Shown piece by piece: positions 8,453 to 16,731 of a stretch of DNA of 64,000 bases; the first letter of the stretch is position 1; every line of letters starts with the position of its first letter. A program made the position numbers and the translations under genes. Location: the NCBI RefSeq assembly GCF_014648875.1, contig NZ_BMRY01000001.1, positions 1,223,304-1,287,303 on the forward strand, written 5' to 3'. The notes under the pieces were generated by a model. The model worked only from the letters and a program-made list of their open reading frames with translations, was not told the origin of the DNA and ran no database searches. This stretch comes from Streptomyces parvus (GTDB lineage Bacteria > Actinomycetota > Actinomycetes > Streptomycetales > Streptomycetaceae).

Positions 8453-8671
8453 GCAAACGGTTCCGGTGGCAAGCGAGCCTTCCGCGTCTACCCGCCCTGG
8501 GTGACCACCACCAACCGCCAAGCCGGCATGGCGCAGGCGTGGCAGCTGGACTACTTCCTGCCCCTGCCCCAGGACGGGTCCATCGACTCCGCCCGCGCCC
8601 AAGAGCTCTACCACCCGTGCGACGGCACCGGCACAACCACAGGAAGAGCCGGCCCGTCACGCGATCACTGA
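8453..8671 (+). pseudogene. mepB: 3' remnant of a mepB-family gene
   Basis: In the frame ending at 8671 the residues GKRAFRVYPPWVTTTNRQAG and, a little later, WQLDYFLPL match the conserved C-terminal end of MepB proteins (GKRGFRVYP.W....N.QA..TQ.WQ..YF). Only this last ~50-residue block remains, and the N-terminal ~100 residues are absent. The remnant begins within about 15 bases of the point where the leftward HTH remnant begins, so a single deletion that removed the 5' halves of two divergent genes explains both. MepB function is poorly defined; it is known from the staphylococcal mepRAB locus. Confidence 0.6.
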
Positions 8672-8688
8672 TCGCCTACCGCCACTGA

Positions 8689-8898
8689 TCATGTGGAATG
8701 AATCGTCCAGGCCGTCTCCACCCACTCCGGCGCCCACACGTCCTGCGGAGTACGCGGACCCGCCGTGCGCACGAGGGTGGCCAAGGAGGCCGATGCCGCC
8801 AGGGTGTCCATCAGGGCCTCGGGGCCGAAGTCGGGGCCGAGCGCGTCGATGCTCAGGCCGAAGGCGAGACATTCCCCCGTGCTCAGTCGTCGAACCAC
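8689..8898 (-). CDS. Small hypothetical protein
   Basis: 69 residues from GTG 8898, overlapping the 3' end of the gene at 8883-9503 by 16 bases. I recognise no domain. Readable features are a middle segment IDALGPDFGPEALMDTLAAS that looks helical, and a C-terminus rich in Trp (WAPEWVETAWTI). The frame has normal GC3 bias and would be translated by coupling to the upstream gene, but it could also be a remnant in this decayed stretch. Confidence 0.35.
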   Translation of the reverse strand: MVRRLSTGECLAFGLSIDALGPDFGPEALMDTLAASASLATLVRTAGPRTPQDVWAPEWVETAWTIHST

Positions 8899-9503
8899 AC
8901 CACAAGGCGTACGTTGTCGTCACCGTGCTGTTCCGCGAGTTCCTTCATGGCTTCCCAGACAGGCCGCCACTCGCCGGTCTCGGTGACGGCATCCCTGCGG
9001 CGGACGGTGACCGACTTGTAGAGCGTGTCCCCGATGAGCCACTCAGCGCCGTCGGGCCACTCCCGGACGTCGCCCCGCTCCAGTCCGACGGCCTCGGCGA
9101 ACTCCGCGCTCCAGGAGGCCTTGCCCGTCATCCTGAGTCCGCTCGGCGTCTTTCGGTACGCGTGGAGGCGACTGTCGGGCTTCTCCGCGGGCTCGTCCCA
9201 GTCGACGGCCTTCACCTCGGCCCACGTGATCCACGTGGTGCTGTGGAAGCCGTCCTCGCCGTACCACTCGGCCAGCTGCGCGAACCGCGCGCCCAGCGCA
9301 GCCGAGGCATCGGAGGGGAACCCCCTGCCTGCCGCCAGGGGACGGAAGTTCGCGAAGTTGCGCACCCCGAAGAGACAGCCGAACGCGTCGTAGTTGCGGA
9401 CATAGTCGTTCAGGGGACCGAGGTCGTGTGCGCCGTACCAGGTCGGCTCCTGCTCGTCCCCCGACGCCCGGTACTCGATGAAGCCGCTGATGTCAGTACC
9501 CAT
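8883..9503 (-). CDS. Hypothetical protein of a MGTDI-start family
   Basis: 206 residues. I place the start at ATG 9503 because GGGGAG lies nine bases upstream and because MGTDISGFIEYR resembles the conserved beginning of a group of short phage- and actinobacteria-associated hypothetical proteins. The protein is soluble, rich in Trp and acidic residues (GPLNDYVRNYDAFGCLFGVRN; WITWAEVKAVDWDEP), and has no membrane segment or known catalytic motif. Function unknown. Neighbours are pseudogenes, so it may belong to an eroded mobile insertion. Confidence 0.65.
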   Translation of the reverse strand: MGTDISGFIEYRASGDEQEPTWYGAHDLGPLNDYVRNYDAFGCLFGVRNFANFRPLAAGRGFPSDASAALGARFAQLAEWYGEDGFHSTTWITWAEVKAVDWDEPAEKPDSRLHAYRKTPSGLRMTGKASWSAEFAEAVGLERGDVREWPDGAEWLIGDTLYKSVTVRRRDAVTETGEWRPVWEAMKELAEQHGDDNVRLVVWFDD

Positions 9504-9611
9504 GCCAGGAATTCTCCCCACGCCGTCAAACGAGTTTGCCCGCTCGCTCAGGGCAAGGCGTAGGTCCCCCGCCCGATTCGGCAACCGCGCCGCACGCCAT
9601 ACCCTCGCCGC

Positions 9612-10080
9612 ATGACGCCAGTTGACTTCTCTTCAGCGGTCCCCGTAGCCCGGAGCAGCGGAAGCGCGAAGCGCTTGAACGGCTCGTGCGGGACAACGAC
9701 GTATGGGTCGCCACGGCCGACGCCACCGGCGAACCGTGCCTCGCCCCGCTCGCCTCTGGTGGGACGGCGAGACGGTGTGGCTGGCCACCCGTGACACCAA
9801 CCCGACGGGACGCAACCTGTGCTCCTCGGGCCGGGCCCGGCTCAGCTTCGGCCATACCCGGGACGTGGTCCTGGTCCACGGCACCGCGCGCATGCTGACC
9901 CGCGAGGAGCTTCCGGCCGAGGTCGGCGACGCCTGCGCCGCCAAGGACGGCTGGGACCCCCGCAAGGACCACCCCTCGTACGTCTTCTTCCACGTCACCC
10001 CGCAGGTGCTTCAGGCGTGGGGCACGGTCTCCGAGATGGCCGGACGTACCCTGATGCGCGATGGGGAGTGGCTGGTCTAG
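9612..10080 (+). pseudogene. PNPOx-like (FMN-binding split barrel) protein gene with two frameshifts
   Basis: Pieces of one pyridoxamine-phosphate-oxidase-fold protein lie in three frames: MTPVDFSSAVP from ATG 9612; then, from ~9653, EQRKREALERLVRDNDVWVA and ATADATGEPCLAPL; then, from ~9757, LWWDGETVWLATRDTNPTGR continuing to the stop at 10080. Together they make about 155 residues, the usual length. The family binds FMN or F420 and acts in small-molecule redox. Two indels, near 9650 and 9755, break the gene; sequencing error is possible, but two errors in 100 bases next to other decayed genes favour real inactivation. TACCCT at 9600-9605, six bases before the ATG, looks like a -10 box for a leaderless transcript. 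Confidence 0.7.
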
Positions 10081-10132
10081 GCGGGTTTCGTCGGGGCACA
10101 GGCACGCGAACATTTCCTTGAGGAGACCGGGT

Positions 10133-11431
10133 TTGAACAGCAAGCCCCCACGCGGAGCCGCGCCCGGAGGCGTATCCGCACCCCCGGGCGGCCTCCAGCG
10201 GCACATCGGCGTACGGGACGCCGTGATGATCGGCCTGGGGTCGATGATCGGCGCCGGGATCTTCGCCTCACTGGCCCCCGCCGCCCGCGCCGCCGGATCC
10301 GGCCTGCTGCTCGGACTCGCGCTGGCCGCGGTCGTCGCCTACTGCAACGCCACCTCCTCGGCCCGGCTCGCCGCCCTCTACCCGGCCTCGGGCGGCACCT
10401 ACGTCTACGGGCGGGAGCGGCTCGGCCCGTTCTGGGGTTACCTGGCCGGGTGGGCGTTCGTCGTGGGCAAGACCGCGTCGTGTGCGGCGATGGCGTTGAC
10501 CGTCGGGTCCTACGTCTGGCCGGGCCAGGCGCACGCGGTCGCGGTGGCCGCCGTGGTGGCTCTGACCTCGGTCAACTACGCGGGCGTCCAGAAGTCCGTC
10601 CTGCTCACCCGCGTCATCGTGGCGGTCGTCCTGGCGGTGCTCGCCGCCGTCGCGACCGCCTCCCTGACGTCCGGCGGGGTGGACGGGGCCCGCCTGGAGA
10701 TCGGCGCCGACGCCACGGTGGCCGGTGTGCTGCAGGCGGCGGGACTGCTGTTCTTCGCGTTCGCCGGCTACGCCCGCATCGCCACCCTCGGCGAGGAGGC
10801 CCGCGATCCGGCCCGCACCATTCCGCGCGCCATCCCGATCGCCCTCGGCATCGCCCTCGTCGTCTACGCCCTCGTCGCCGTCTCCGTCCTCCTCGTCCTG
10901 GGGCCCGGCCAACTCGCCTCCGCCAAGGCCCCGCTCACGGACGCTGCGCGGGCGGCCGACGCCGAATGGCTCGTCCCCGTCGTACGCGTGGGCGCGGCCG
11001 TCGCCGCCCTCGGCTCCCTGCTCTCCCTCATCCTCGGCGTCTCTCGCACCACCCTGGCCATGGCCCGCGACCGCCACCTCCCCCACGCCCTGGCCGCCGT
11101 CCACCCGCGCTTCAAGGTCCCCCACCGGGCCGAACTGCTCGTCGGCGCCGTCGTCGCCGTGGCCGCCGCGACCACGGACGTACGCGGGGCGATCGGGTTC
11201 TCCTCCTTCGGCGTCCTCGCGTACTACGCCATCGCCAACGCCTCCGCATGGAACCTGACTTCGACCGAAGGCCGCCCGGCCCGGATCATCCCTGCCGTCG
11301 GCCTGGCCGGCTGCCTCGTCCTGGCCTTCACCCTGCCGCTGCCCTCCGTGCTCACCGGAGCCATCGTCCTCCTCATCGGCGCCGCCGCGTACGGCATCCG
11401 CCGGAAAGTCTGGTTTTCCCACCATGAGTGA
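10133..11431 (+). CDS. APC-family amino acid permease
   Basis: 432 residues from TTG 10133, chosen because AGGAG lies seven bases upstream and no better in-frame start exists. The APC signature of the first helix is clear (RDAVMIGLGSMIGAGIFASL), followed by about 12 hydrophobic segments and the conserved GEEARDPARTIPRAI loop. It should import an amino acid or similar solute by proton symport; the substrate cannot be told from sequence. The 3' end overlaps the next methyltransferase gene by 8 bases (ATGAGTGA), so the two are probably translated together. Confidence 0.85.
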   Translation: MNSKPPRGAAPGGVSAPPGGLQRHIGVRDAVMIGLGSMIGAGIFASLAPAARAAGSGLLLGLALAAVVAYCNATSSARLAALYPASGGTYVYGRERLGPFWGYLAGWAFVVGKTASCAAMALTVGSYVWPGQAHAVAVAAVVALTSVNYAGVQKSVLLTRVIVAVVLAVLAAVATASLTSGGVDGARLEIGADATVAGVLQAAGLLFFAFAGYARIATLGEEARDPARTIPRAIPIALGIALVVYALVAVSVLLVLGPGQLASAKAPLTDAARAADAEWLVPVVRVGAAVAALGSLLSLILGVSRTTLAMARDRHLPHALAAVHPRFKVPHRAELLVGAVVAVAAATTDVRGAIGFSSFGVLAYYAIANASAWNLTSTEGRPARIIPAVGLAGCLVLAFTLPLPSVLTGAIVLLIGAAAYGIRRKVWFSHHE

Positions 11432-12053
11432 TCAAGTAGTCGCCGGTGCAACAGCGTTCCCGGCCGACAGCACCGCCGGGTACGCCGAAGCCGCCGACGA
11501 GCTGGCCGTCCAGTACGAGCAGGTCACCTTCGAGGACGTCCACCGCGAAGTGCTGCATCTGATCCCCTCCGCGCCCGCCCGCATCCTGGACGTGGGCGCG
11601 GGCACCGGGCGGGACGCGGCGGCGCTGGCGGCCCGCGGGTACCGGGTCGTGGCGGCGGAGCCCACCGCCGAGCTCCGCGCGCACGGACAGCGGATCCATG
11701 GAGCCCGTACGGTCGACTGGGTCGACGACGCCCTCCCCCAACTTCCGCTGCCCCGGCACCCCGGCCGCTTCGACGCCGTCTTCGCCACGGCCGTGTGGAT
11801 GCACCTGGACGCGGAAGAGCGCCGTGCGGCGATGGCGAGAATCGCCTCCTTGCTGGGGACGGGAGGCCGGTTCTTCGTCAATCTGCGCCATGGCCCCGTT
11901 CCCGAGGGCCGCCGCATGTTCGACGTGTCGGCCGCCGAGACGGTCCTGCTGGGCCGTGCCTACGGTCTGACGGCGGTGTATCAGGGCGAACGTGTCGATC
12001 TTCACGGCCGTGGCGGCGTCCGGTGGAGCGAACTGGTCCTCGAATCAGCGTGA
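11424..12053 (+). CDS. Class I SAM-dependent methyltransferase
   Basis: 209 residues. Motif I ILDVGAGTGRDAAALAARGY, the acidic end of strand 2 (VVAAEPT) and the motif IV region FDAVFATAVWMHL are readable, so the Rossmann fold and SAM site are present. The substrate is unknown. It overlaps the upstream permease gene by 8 bases. Its last 52 bases overlap the 3' end of the convergent methyltransferase at 12002, which appears to be an accident of truncation of that gene. Confidence 0.85.
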   Translation: MSDQVVAGATAFPADSTAGYAEAADELAVQYEQVTFEDVHREVLHLIPSAPARILDVGAGTGRDAAALAARGYRVVAAEPTAELRAHGQRIHGARTVDWVDDALPQLPLPRHPGRFDAVFATAVWMHLDAEERRAAMARIASLLGTGGRFFVNLRHGPVPEGRRMFDVSAAETVLLGRAYGLTAVYQGERVDLHGRGGVRWSELVLESA

Positions 12054-12724
12054 CGTGCCGGGCGGGCCGCCGGAACGCTTCCCGTCCTCGCTTCGGAGTT
12101 GCCGACCTCGCCGGCCGCCGGGGGCCGCAGCCCGGGCGGCGTCGCCGGGTCGAAGCGTTCGTAGCAGCGCTGGACCTCGACGAAGAACTCCTCGGTACCG
12201 CCCATCACATGCTGGCTGCGCACCACGGCGAGCGCCCCTCCGGGACGCAGCGCTTCGGCGGCCCGGGGCACGCGTACCGCCGGGTCGATCCAGTGGAACG
12301 CGGTCGCCGCGAGCACCACGTCGAACGGCTCCGCGGGCAGCGGCCAGCTCTCGAACTCCGCCGTCACCACCTCCGCCGCCAGGGACTCGGCAAGGTTCCG
12401 GCGAGCGATCGCGGCCATGCGCGGGCCCGCCTCCACCGCCGTGATCCGACAGCCCCGCCCGGCGAGCGGCACCGTGGCCTGGCCGGTGCCGCAGCCGATC
12501 TCCAGGACACGGCTGCCGGGGACCGCGCCCGCCAGGTCCGCCAGGTCGCCGTACAGCTCCGGCGGATATCCGGGCCTGGCCCGGTCGTACAGCTCCGCGT
12601 CGTCGTCGAACGTACGGCTCAGAAGCACCCGCCGGGCTTCTGCGGGACTGTCGTCGCGTCGCGCGGGCTCGGCGCTGCTGCCGGGCGGGCTGTCGGGCCT
12701 GTTGTCGGGCCTGTTGTCGGGCAT
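12002..12724 (-). CDS. Class I methyltransferase, C-terminally truncated
   Basis: The conserved part runs from RTFDDDAELYDRARPGYPPELY through motif I VLEIGCGTGQATVPLAGRGC and AFHWIDPAVRVPRAAEALRPGG to DPATPPGLRPPA. Members of this family usually continue another ~80 residues after that point; here the frame instead reads antisense through the 3' end of the neighbouring methyltransferase and stops at 12002. I read this as a deletion that removed the C-terminal cap. ATG 12724 is preceded by TAGCCT with a 6-base spacer, consistent with a leaderless transcript. The N-terminus contains a short DNA repeat giving PDNRPDNRPD. The shortened product may be inactive. Confidence 0.65.
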   Translation of the reverse strand: MPDNRPDNRPDSPPGSSAEPARRDDSPAEARRVLLSRTFDDDAELYDRARPGYPPELYGDLADLAGAVPGSRVLEIGCGTGQATVPLAGRGCRITAVEAGPRMAAIARRNLAESLAAEVVTAEFESWPLPAEPFDVVLAATAFHWIDPAVRVPRAAEALRPGGALAVVRSQHVMGGTEEFFVEVQRCYERFDPATPPGLRPPAAGEVGNSEARTGSVPAARPARHADSRTSSLHRTPPRP

Positions 12725-12772
12725 GGCAGCAGGCTAGGCGAGGCTCCGCCCTCGCACGGGCGACCGGCGGAG

Positions 12773-13210
12773 TCAGTCCTCCTGGCCGTCCGGTGTGGTC
12801 GACCGCACCAACGACACCGGCTCCGTCTGCTGGTTGGAGGCGGAGACGCGGGTGGTGTGGCGGGTGAGGCGCAGGCCCATGTCCGTGAGGGCCTCGGTGT
12901 CGTAGAGCGCGCACAGCAGCGCGGCCGCGTCCGGGAGCGGCAGCGGTTCCGTGGCGCTGTACCCCAACTGCTCCGCCGTTTCGGGGTCGTCGAGGGCGGC
13001 CTGCCGGGCGTGGGCGAGGACCTGGTGTGGGTCGTCGACGACGAGTTCGTCGATCTGGATCCGCTGGGCGCGGACGCGCAGGTCGAGCGGGCGGGGCTGG
13101 GCGGGCCGGGGAGCCGCGACGACGGACCGCAGTTTCGGGTGGACCAGAGGGGTCACGTCGGCCAGGCGGGGCAGCGGGGTCGGATCGGTCAGGCCGGTCG
13201 AGTGGTTCAT
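12773..13210 (-). CDS. Hypothetical protein divergent from the XRE regulator
   Basis: 145 residues from ATG 13210, with GGAG eight bases upstream. No domain recognised. The central part is helical and acidic (VDDPHQVLAHARQAALDDPE), and the end is polar. Small proteins of this kind are commonly paired with XRE-DUF5753 regulators in Streptomyces, and it sits divergently 287 bases from one here, so a linked function is plausible but unproved. Confidence 0.6.
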   Translation of the reverse strand: MNHSTGLTDPTPLPRLADVTPLVHPKLRSVVAAPRPAQPRPLDLRVRAQRIQIDELVVDDPHQVLAHARQAALDDPETAEQLGYSATEPLPLPDAAALLCALYDTEALTDMGLRLTRHTTRVSASNQQTEPVSLVRSTTPDGQED

Positions 13211-13497
13211 GCGGTGGGCTCCAGAGAACGGGCCGCCGGAACGACGGTGCACGGAACGGCAGAGCGGGAGTACGGCCACGGAGTACGGGGTCCCCGTAGC
13301 GGGTGGACGGAGGGGCATGGGGCAAGATCGGCCCGGTCTTACCGAGTTGGCGTGTGATGGAGTCGGACATGCTTACCTTGGGAGCGCCGTGCGAGCGTCG
13401 CAAGGTGCGCTGTGTGCACTGTGCGCAGACTGCGCGGAATGTCGGACAGATCGAGCCGGAGCGGAACCGAGCGGGACCGGAGCGGGAAGGGGGAACC

Positions 13498-14367
13498 GTG
13501 GCGCGCGAACGGTCGGGCCGTACGGCACGGCACCTGGTCCTGGTGGCCCGCCTGCGGCACCTGCGGGAGGGCGTCGGCCTGTCCGTACCGCAGGCGGCGA
13601 CGCAGCTGGGCTGGCATCCCTCGACACTGCGACGGCTGGAACAGGCGCAGACCTCCCTCGACGTGGGGCAGGTGTCCGCCCTGCTCGCGCTCTACGGGGC
13701 CGGTGCCGCGGAGACGGACGACATCATGGGGCGGCTCAACGCCGCCAACATGCCCGGCTGGTGGCATCCCTGGCGGGACGCCATGGCCCCCTGGCTGATG
13801 GACCTGATGAGCGTGGAGTCCGCCGCCAGTGTCGTCCGCACGTGGCATCCGGCGCTGGTCCCGCTGCTGTTGCGGACCCCGGCGTACGCGATGGCCGTGG
13901 ACGAGGTCATGTTCCCGGAGCGTGACGCGGCCGAGCGGCGGAGGCGGGCGGACTTCCTGGTGGAGCGTCAGAAGCGGCTCCAGGAACAGCAGACCCGGCT
14001 CTGGGCCGTCCTGCCCGTCACCGCGCTTCGCTGCCGCGTGGGCGACGACGAGGTGATGCGCGAGCAGCTCGGGATGCTGCAACGGACGGCCGAACGCGGG
14101 GATGTGACGATGCAGTTGCACCCCGAGTACGCACCGCCGCACCCCCTCACCGGTGTCCCGGCCCTCTCCCTGTACCGGGTGGAGATCCGGGAGATCGCGG
14201 ACCACGTGGTGCGGGAGGGCGGGTTGCCCGGCACGGCGGAGGTGTGGGACAGCCCCCACCCCGTGCAGACGTATCAGGGAATGCTGGACGTGTCGTGCGT
14301 GATGGCGATACGGCCGGCCCGAACCAGAGAGGTGTTACAGGATGAATACGACCGGAAATGGGCCTGA
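13498..14367 (+). CDS. XRE-family HTH regulator with DUF5753 domain, contains TTA codon
   Basis: 289 residues from GTG 13498, preceded by AAGGGGGAA. Residues ~15-75 form a helix-turn-helix (SVPQAATQLGWHPSTLRRLE), and residues ~100-280 form the DUF5753 ligand-type domain with WHPALVPLLLRTPAYA and the typical LYRVEIREIADHVV region. Such pairs with DUF397 or small proteins are a Streptomyces speciality (BldB/WhiJ-type networks). Leu280 is encoded by TTA at 14335-14337, the rare codon read only by bldA tRNA, and the next gene starts five bases later at 14342 inside this one. Expression of the end of this protein, and perhaps of the next, may therefore depend on bldA. Confidence 0.88.
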   Translation: MARERSGRTARHLVLVARLRHLREGVGLSVPQAATQLGWHPSTLRRLEQAQTSLDVGQVSALLALYGAGAAETDDIMGRLNAANMPGWWHPWRDAMAPWLMDLMSVESAASVVRTWHPALVPLLLRTPAYAMAVDEVMFPERDAAERRRRADFLVERQKRLQEQQTRLWAVLPVTALRCRVGDDEVMREQLGMLQRTAERGDVTMQLHPEYAPPHPLTGVPALSLYRVEIREIADHVVREGGLPGTAEVWDSPHPVQTYQGMLDVSCVMAIRPARTREVLQDEYDRKWA

Positions 14368-15148
14368 ACTGCCCGCGCAGATCGACACGAGCGTCGCGCA
14401 CTCCGCACGTGTCTGGAACTACTGGCTCGGCGGCAAGGACAACTTCCCGGCGGACCGGGCGGCGGGCGACGCCTACCGGGGGAAGTACCCGCTGATCGAG
14501 ACGTTCGCGAAGGAGTCCCGGGACTTCCTGCGCCGGACCGTCACCTATCTCGCCCGGGACGCCGGGATCCGGCAGTTCCTCGACGTCGGGGCGGGGCTGC
14601 CGACCGCGAACAACACGCACGAGGTCGCCCAGCGGATAGCCCCGGAGTCCCGGATCGTCTACGTCGACCACGACCCCCTGGTGCTCCTGCACGTCCACGC
14701 GCTGCTGACCAGCGCCCCCGAGGGTGCGACCGCCTACGTCGAGGCGGACATGCGCGACACCGAGACCGTCCTCACCGGGGCGGCCAAGACCCTGGACCTG
14801 ACGCAGCCCGTCGCCCTCGTGATCAGTGACGTCCTGGGGCACATCGTGGACTGGGACGACGCGCTGTCCCTGGTACGGCGGCTGGTGGAGCGCCTGCCCT
14901 CCGGCAGCTACCTCTCGCTGAGCCACTCCACCGCGTCCGACGAGGCCCACCGGGCCGTCCAGGACGAGTACAACGCGAGCGGCGCGATCCCGTACATCTT
15001 CCGGGAGCCGGAGACCACGGTCGCCTTCTTCGACGGTCTGGAGATGGTGGAGCCGGGGATGGTGTCCTGGCCGAACTGGCGGCCCGACGCGAACACCGGC
15101 ACCACCACGGCCCGCGCCGGATGGGGCGCGGTCGCCCGCATTCCCTGA
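14342..15148 (+). CDS. SAM-dependent methyltransferase, SAV2177/DUF574 family
   Basis: 268 residues with the family signature DTSVAHSARVWNYWLGGKDN and the SAM loop FLDVGAGLPTANN. It is a relative of the protein at 7221. The ATG lies inside the 3' end of the DUF5753 regulator (26-base overlap); GAGAGG at 14326-14331 can serve as ribosome binding site, and the upstream TTA codon lies between that site and the start. The family is often encoded next to XRE regulators; its substrate is unknown. Confidence 0.87.
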   Translation: MNTTGNGPELPAQIDTSVAHSARVWNYWLGGKDNFPADRAAGDAYRGKYPLIETFAKESRDFLRRTVTYLARDAGIRQFLDVGAGLPTANNTHEVAQRIAPESRIVYVDHDPLVLLHVHALLTSAPEGATAYVEADMRDTETVLTGAAKTLDLTQPVALVISDVLGHIVDWDDALSLVRRLVERLPSGSYLSLSHSTASDEAHRAVQDEYNASGAIPYIFREPETTVAFFDGLEMVEPGMVSWPNWRPDANTGTTTARAGWGAVARIP

Positions 15149-15233
15149 TCCGCGCCCGGACCCGCCGCCCAACTGCCGTGTCGCGTACGGGGTTTCCCGT
15201 ACGCGGCACGCACGGCCCGCAGAGGCTCTCCTC

Positions 15234-16688
15234 ATGAGCACCACCACAGGTACGCCCGGCCACGAGGCCGCCTGCCCGGGCGGCGCCCGGCACGCGCAGG
15301 AGACGACGGACCGGCTGCTGCGGGCGGCGACCCGGTCCGGTGCGCATCTGATCGCCGAGGCCGCGCTGCTGGTCCAGGGGTGGGCGGTGCTGGCAGACCC
15401 GATCGCCGGGGCCGTCTACAGCACCCCCGCCGCCGCGGCCGCCGACGGGGTGCACGCGGCCGCCGACCCGTACGAACACCCGCACTGCCTCCAGCGCCCG
15501 GCGGCCGGAGCCGTCCTCGTCCTGGCCCCCGGGCCCACCGTCCCGCCGGAGCAGGCAGCCCGCGTCGCCACGTCCACCGCGGCCCTCCTGGAGGTGCGCG
15601 GGCAGCGGGCGGCGGAGTTGCGGGGCGAGCAGATGCGGCTGCACACCTCCCTCGTCCGGCTGCTGCTGGCCGGGCACACCGCCGCCGTCGCCGACACCCT
15701 GGGCGGGAGCCGGCTCACCCATGTCACGGTCTACCGGCTCACCGGGGCCGACGTCCCCACCGCCCACCAGGTCCTGTGGCGGGCCGTGGGTCCCTCACTC
15801 GCCCCGCACGCCGACGCCTGCACCCTGCTGGGCCGGCTGGACGGCGAACTCGTCGTCGCGGAACTCCACCGGGGCGGTGACGACGGGCGGGTCCTGCGCC
15901 TGGTCTCCCGGGTGAGCGAGCGCCACCAGCTGCTCGCGGGCATGGCCGGGCCGCTGCCCCTGGCGGAGATGCCCGCCGCCCACAGCGACGCCGCGGCCGC
16001 CCGGCACAGCGCCACCCCCGACCGCCGGATCGTCCCCGCCGACGCCGTCGGCACCTCCCGGCTCGCGCCCCTGCTGCCGACCGCCCGGTACGCCCGCTGG
16101 GCGGGATCCGTACGGCGCCCGCTGACCCCGGCCAACCAGCACCTGCTCCTGGTGTGGCTCCGCACCGGCTCCAAACCCCGGGCCGCCGCCGCGCTCGGTC
16201 TGTCCGCCGGTACGGTACGGGCCCGGATACGCGAGCTGTCCCGGCTGCTCCGCGCGGACCTGGAGGACGCCACCGTGCAGGCGCATCTGCTGCTCGTCCT
16301 CCGCGCGCCCGCCTCCGCCGAGATCCCCGGGGGCGAGACCGGGGCCGCCTCCGCCCGTCTGGAGACTCTGCCGGACGGCATCCTGGACACCGAGGCGGTC
16401 CGGGCCTGGGCCCACGGCCTGGTCGGCGGACTGGAGCCGCATCTGAGGATCGCGCTGGCCTGCTGGCTGGACCATCACGCCAGGACCGCACCGGCGGCCG
16501 CCGAACTGCACGTCCACCGCACCACCCTGTCCAACTGGCTCACCCAGTGCGCGGAGCACCTCGCCCAGAACCTCGGCGACGCCACCGTGCGCGCCGAGGT
16601 CCACCTCGCACTACGGGCCACCCGGACCGGTCCCGACGACCCGGCGGCCCTCCCCCGGCGCGGCGGACGCACCTACCGCCGGCTGTGA
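15234..16688 (+). CDS. PucR-like helix-turn-helix transcriptional regulator
   Basis: 484 residues, soluble. The N-terminal ~130 residues resemble a GAF/PucR-type sensor region (AEAALLVQGWAVLADPIAGA), a middle ~170 residues are PucR GGDEF-like, and two HTH-like segments follow: AAAALGLSAGTVRARIRELS (~319-339) and AAAELHVHRTTLSNWLTQCA (~421-440). The C-terminal pattern fits the PucR HTH_30 output domain. It is monocistronic, with no close target gene that points to a ligand. Confidence 0.7.
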   Translation: MSTTTGTPGHEAACPGGARHAQETTDRLLRAATRSGAHLIAEAALLVQGWAVLADPIAGAVYSTPAAAAADGVHAAADPYEHPHCLQRPAAGAVLVLAPGPTVPPEQAARVATSTAALLEVRGQRAAELRGEQMRLHTSLVRLLLAGHTAAVADTLGGSRLTHVTVYRLTGADVPTAHQVLWRAVGPSLAPHADACTLLGRLDGELVVAELHRGGDDGRVLRLVSRVSERHQLLAGMAGPLPLAEMPAAHSDAAAARHSATPDRRIVPADAVGTSRLAPLLPTARYARWAGSVRRPLTPANQHLLLVWLRTGSKPRAAAALGLSAGTVRARIRELSRLLRADLEDATVQAHLLLVLRAPASAEIPGGETGAASARLETLPDGILDTEAVRAWAHGLVGGLEPHLRIALACWLDHHARTAPAAAELHVHRTTLSNWLTQCAEHLAQNLGDATVRAEVHLALRATRTGPDDPAALPRRGGRTYRRL

Positions 16689-16731
16689 CCGGCGGTGAAG
16701 GAACGGCCAGGACCTCGCGGGGTCCATGCAC

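Noticed and set aside
8450..8614. N-terminal extension of the minus-strand HTH remnant to 8614
   Set aside because: That part is exactly antisense to the conserved MepB C-terminal motif, so it is not real coding.
12680..12724. Short tandem repeat at the start of the truncated methyltransferase as a regulatory element
   Set aside because: It lies within the coding start, is in frame (PDNRPDNRPD), and looks like ordinary slippage.
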